Positions 5,653-5,677 of a stretch of DNA of 5,677 bases are shown in pieces. Below the pieces are notes generated by a model. That model saw only the letters and a program-made list of their open reading frames with translations. It was not told the DNA's origin and did no database searches. The stretch spans positions 1-5,677 of the forward strand of contig CALBPW010000137.1 in assembly GCA_937899145.1 (NCBI GenBank). Reading direction: 5' to 3'. The translations under genes were made by a program, and so were the position numbers. The stretch comes from an uncultured Bacteroidota bacterium (lineage in GTDB: Bacteria; Bacteroidota; Bacteroidia; Bacteroidales; SZUA-534). Position 1 is the stretch's first letter. Each line of letters starts with the position of its first letter.

Positions 5653-5677
5653 AGATCGGAAGAGCGTCGTGTAGGGA
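5653..5677. other. Illumina adapter read-through, right end
   Basis: The last 25 bases begin AGATCGGAAGAGCGTCGTGT and continue with AGGGA, exactly the reverse complement of the Illumina universal (read 1 side) adapter. They are not genomic. The biological sequence ends at about 5652, inside the signal-peptide codons of the T9SS-domain protein. Confidence 0.97.

Overview
The window is a 5.6 kb genomic fragment from a member of the Bacteroidota, most likely a Bacteroidales-type bacterium known from metagenomic reads. Three things point there: a type IX secretion (T9SS) type A sorting domain, a Bacteroidota-style promoter (TTTG, 19-base spacer, TAnnTTTG), and a lipoprotein start of the family with the VDLGLSVKWA-like motif. 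Both ends carry Illumina adapter sequence (1-10 and 5653-5677), so the biological insert is only 11-5652 and both outermost genes are cut by the contig end.

All genes lie on the minus strand, so the biological order runs right to left. First comes the 3' part of a small secreted protein with a T9SS C-terminal sorting domain (5192-5652). Its TAA stop overlaps by one base the ATG of a very long frame (534-5192, 1552 codons). That frame encodes a signal peptide, an SpvB/TcdB-like N-terminal region, seven FG-GAP/VCBS-type D-x-[DN]-x-[DN]-G repeats, and about 300 residues of YD (RHS) repeats. It then runs, without the usual RHS C-terminal core, into a complete 314-residue PD-(D/E)XK nuclease of the Rpn/PDDEXK_2 type (534-1478).

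The nuclease looks like a separate gene that landed inside the RHS gene and is in frame with it by chance. It has its own ATG at the family's normal N-terminus and its own promoter at 1504-1534. The joining peptide resembles translated non-coding DNA. A further YD-repeat piece reappears just after the nuclease stop in a different frame (373-525). The alternative is a genuine RHS-nuclease polymorphic toxin, which the sequence alone does not exclude.

Beyond the RHS remnant is about 100 bp with no convincing gene (277-372), holding only a short hydrophobic open stretch. The window ends in the first 88 codons of a FISUMP-like (Fibrobacter succinogenes major paralogous domain) lipoprotein (11-276).

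The likely original system is a cell-surface or secreted RHS protein with a small T9SS partner. Here it has been disrupted or remodelled by a mobile-type nuclease gene. No RNA genes, CRISPR arrays, or insertion sequences with recognisable terminal inverted repeats were seen.
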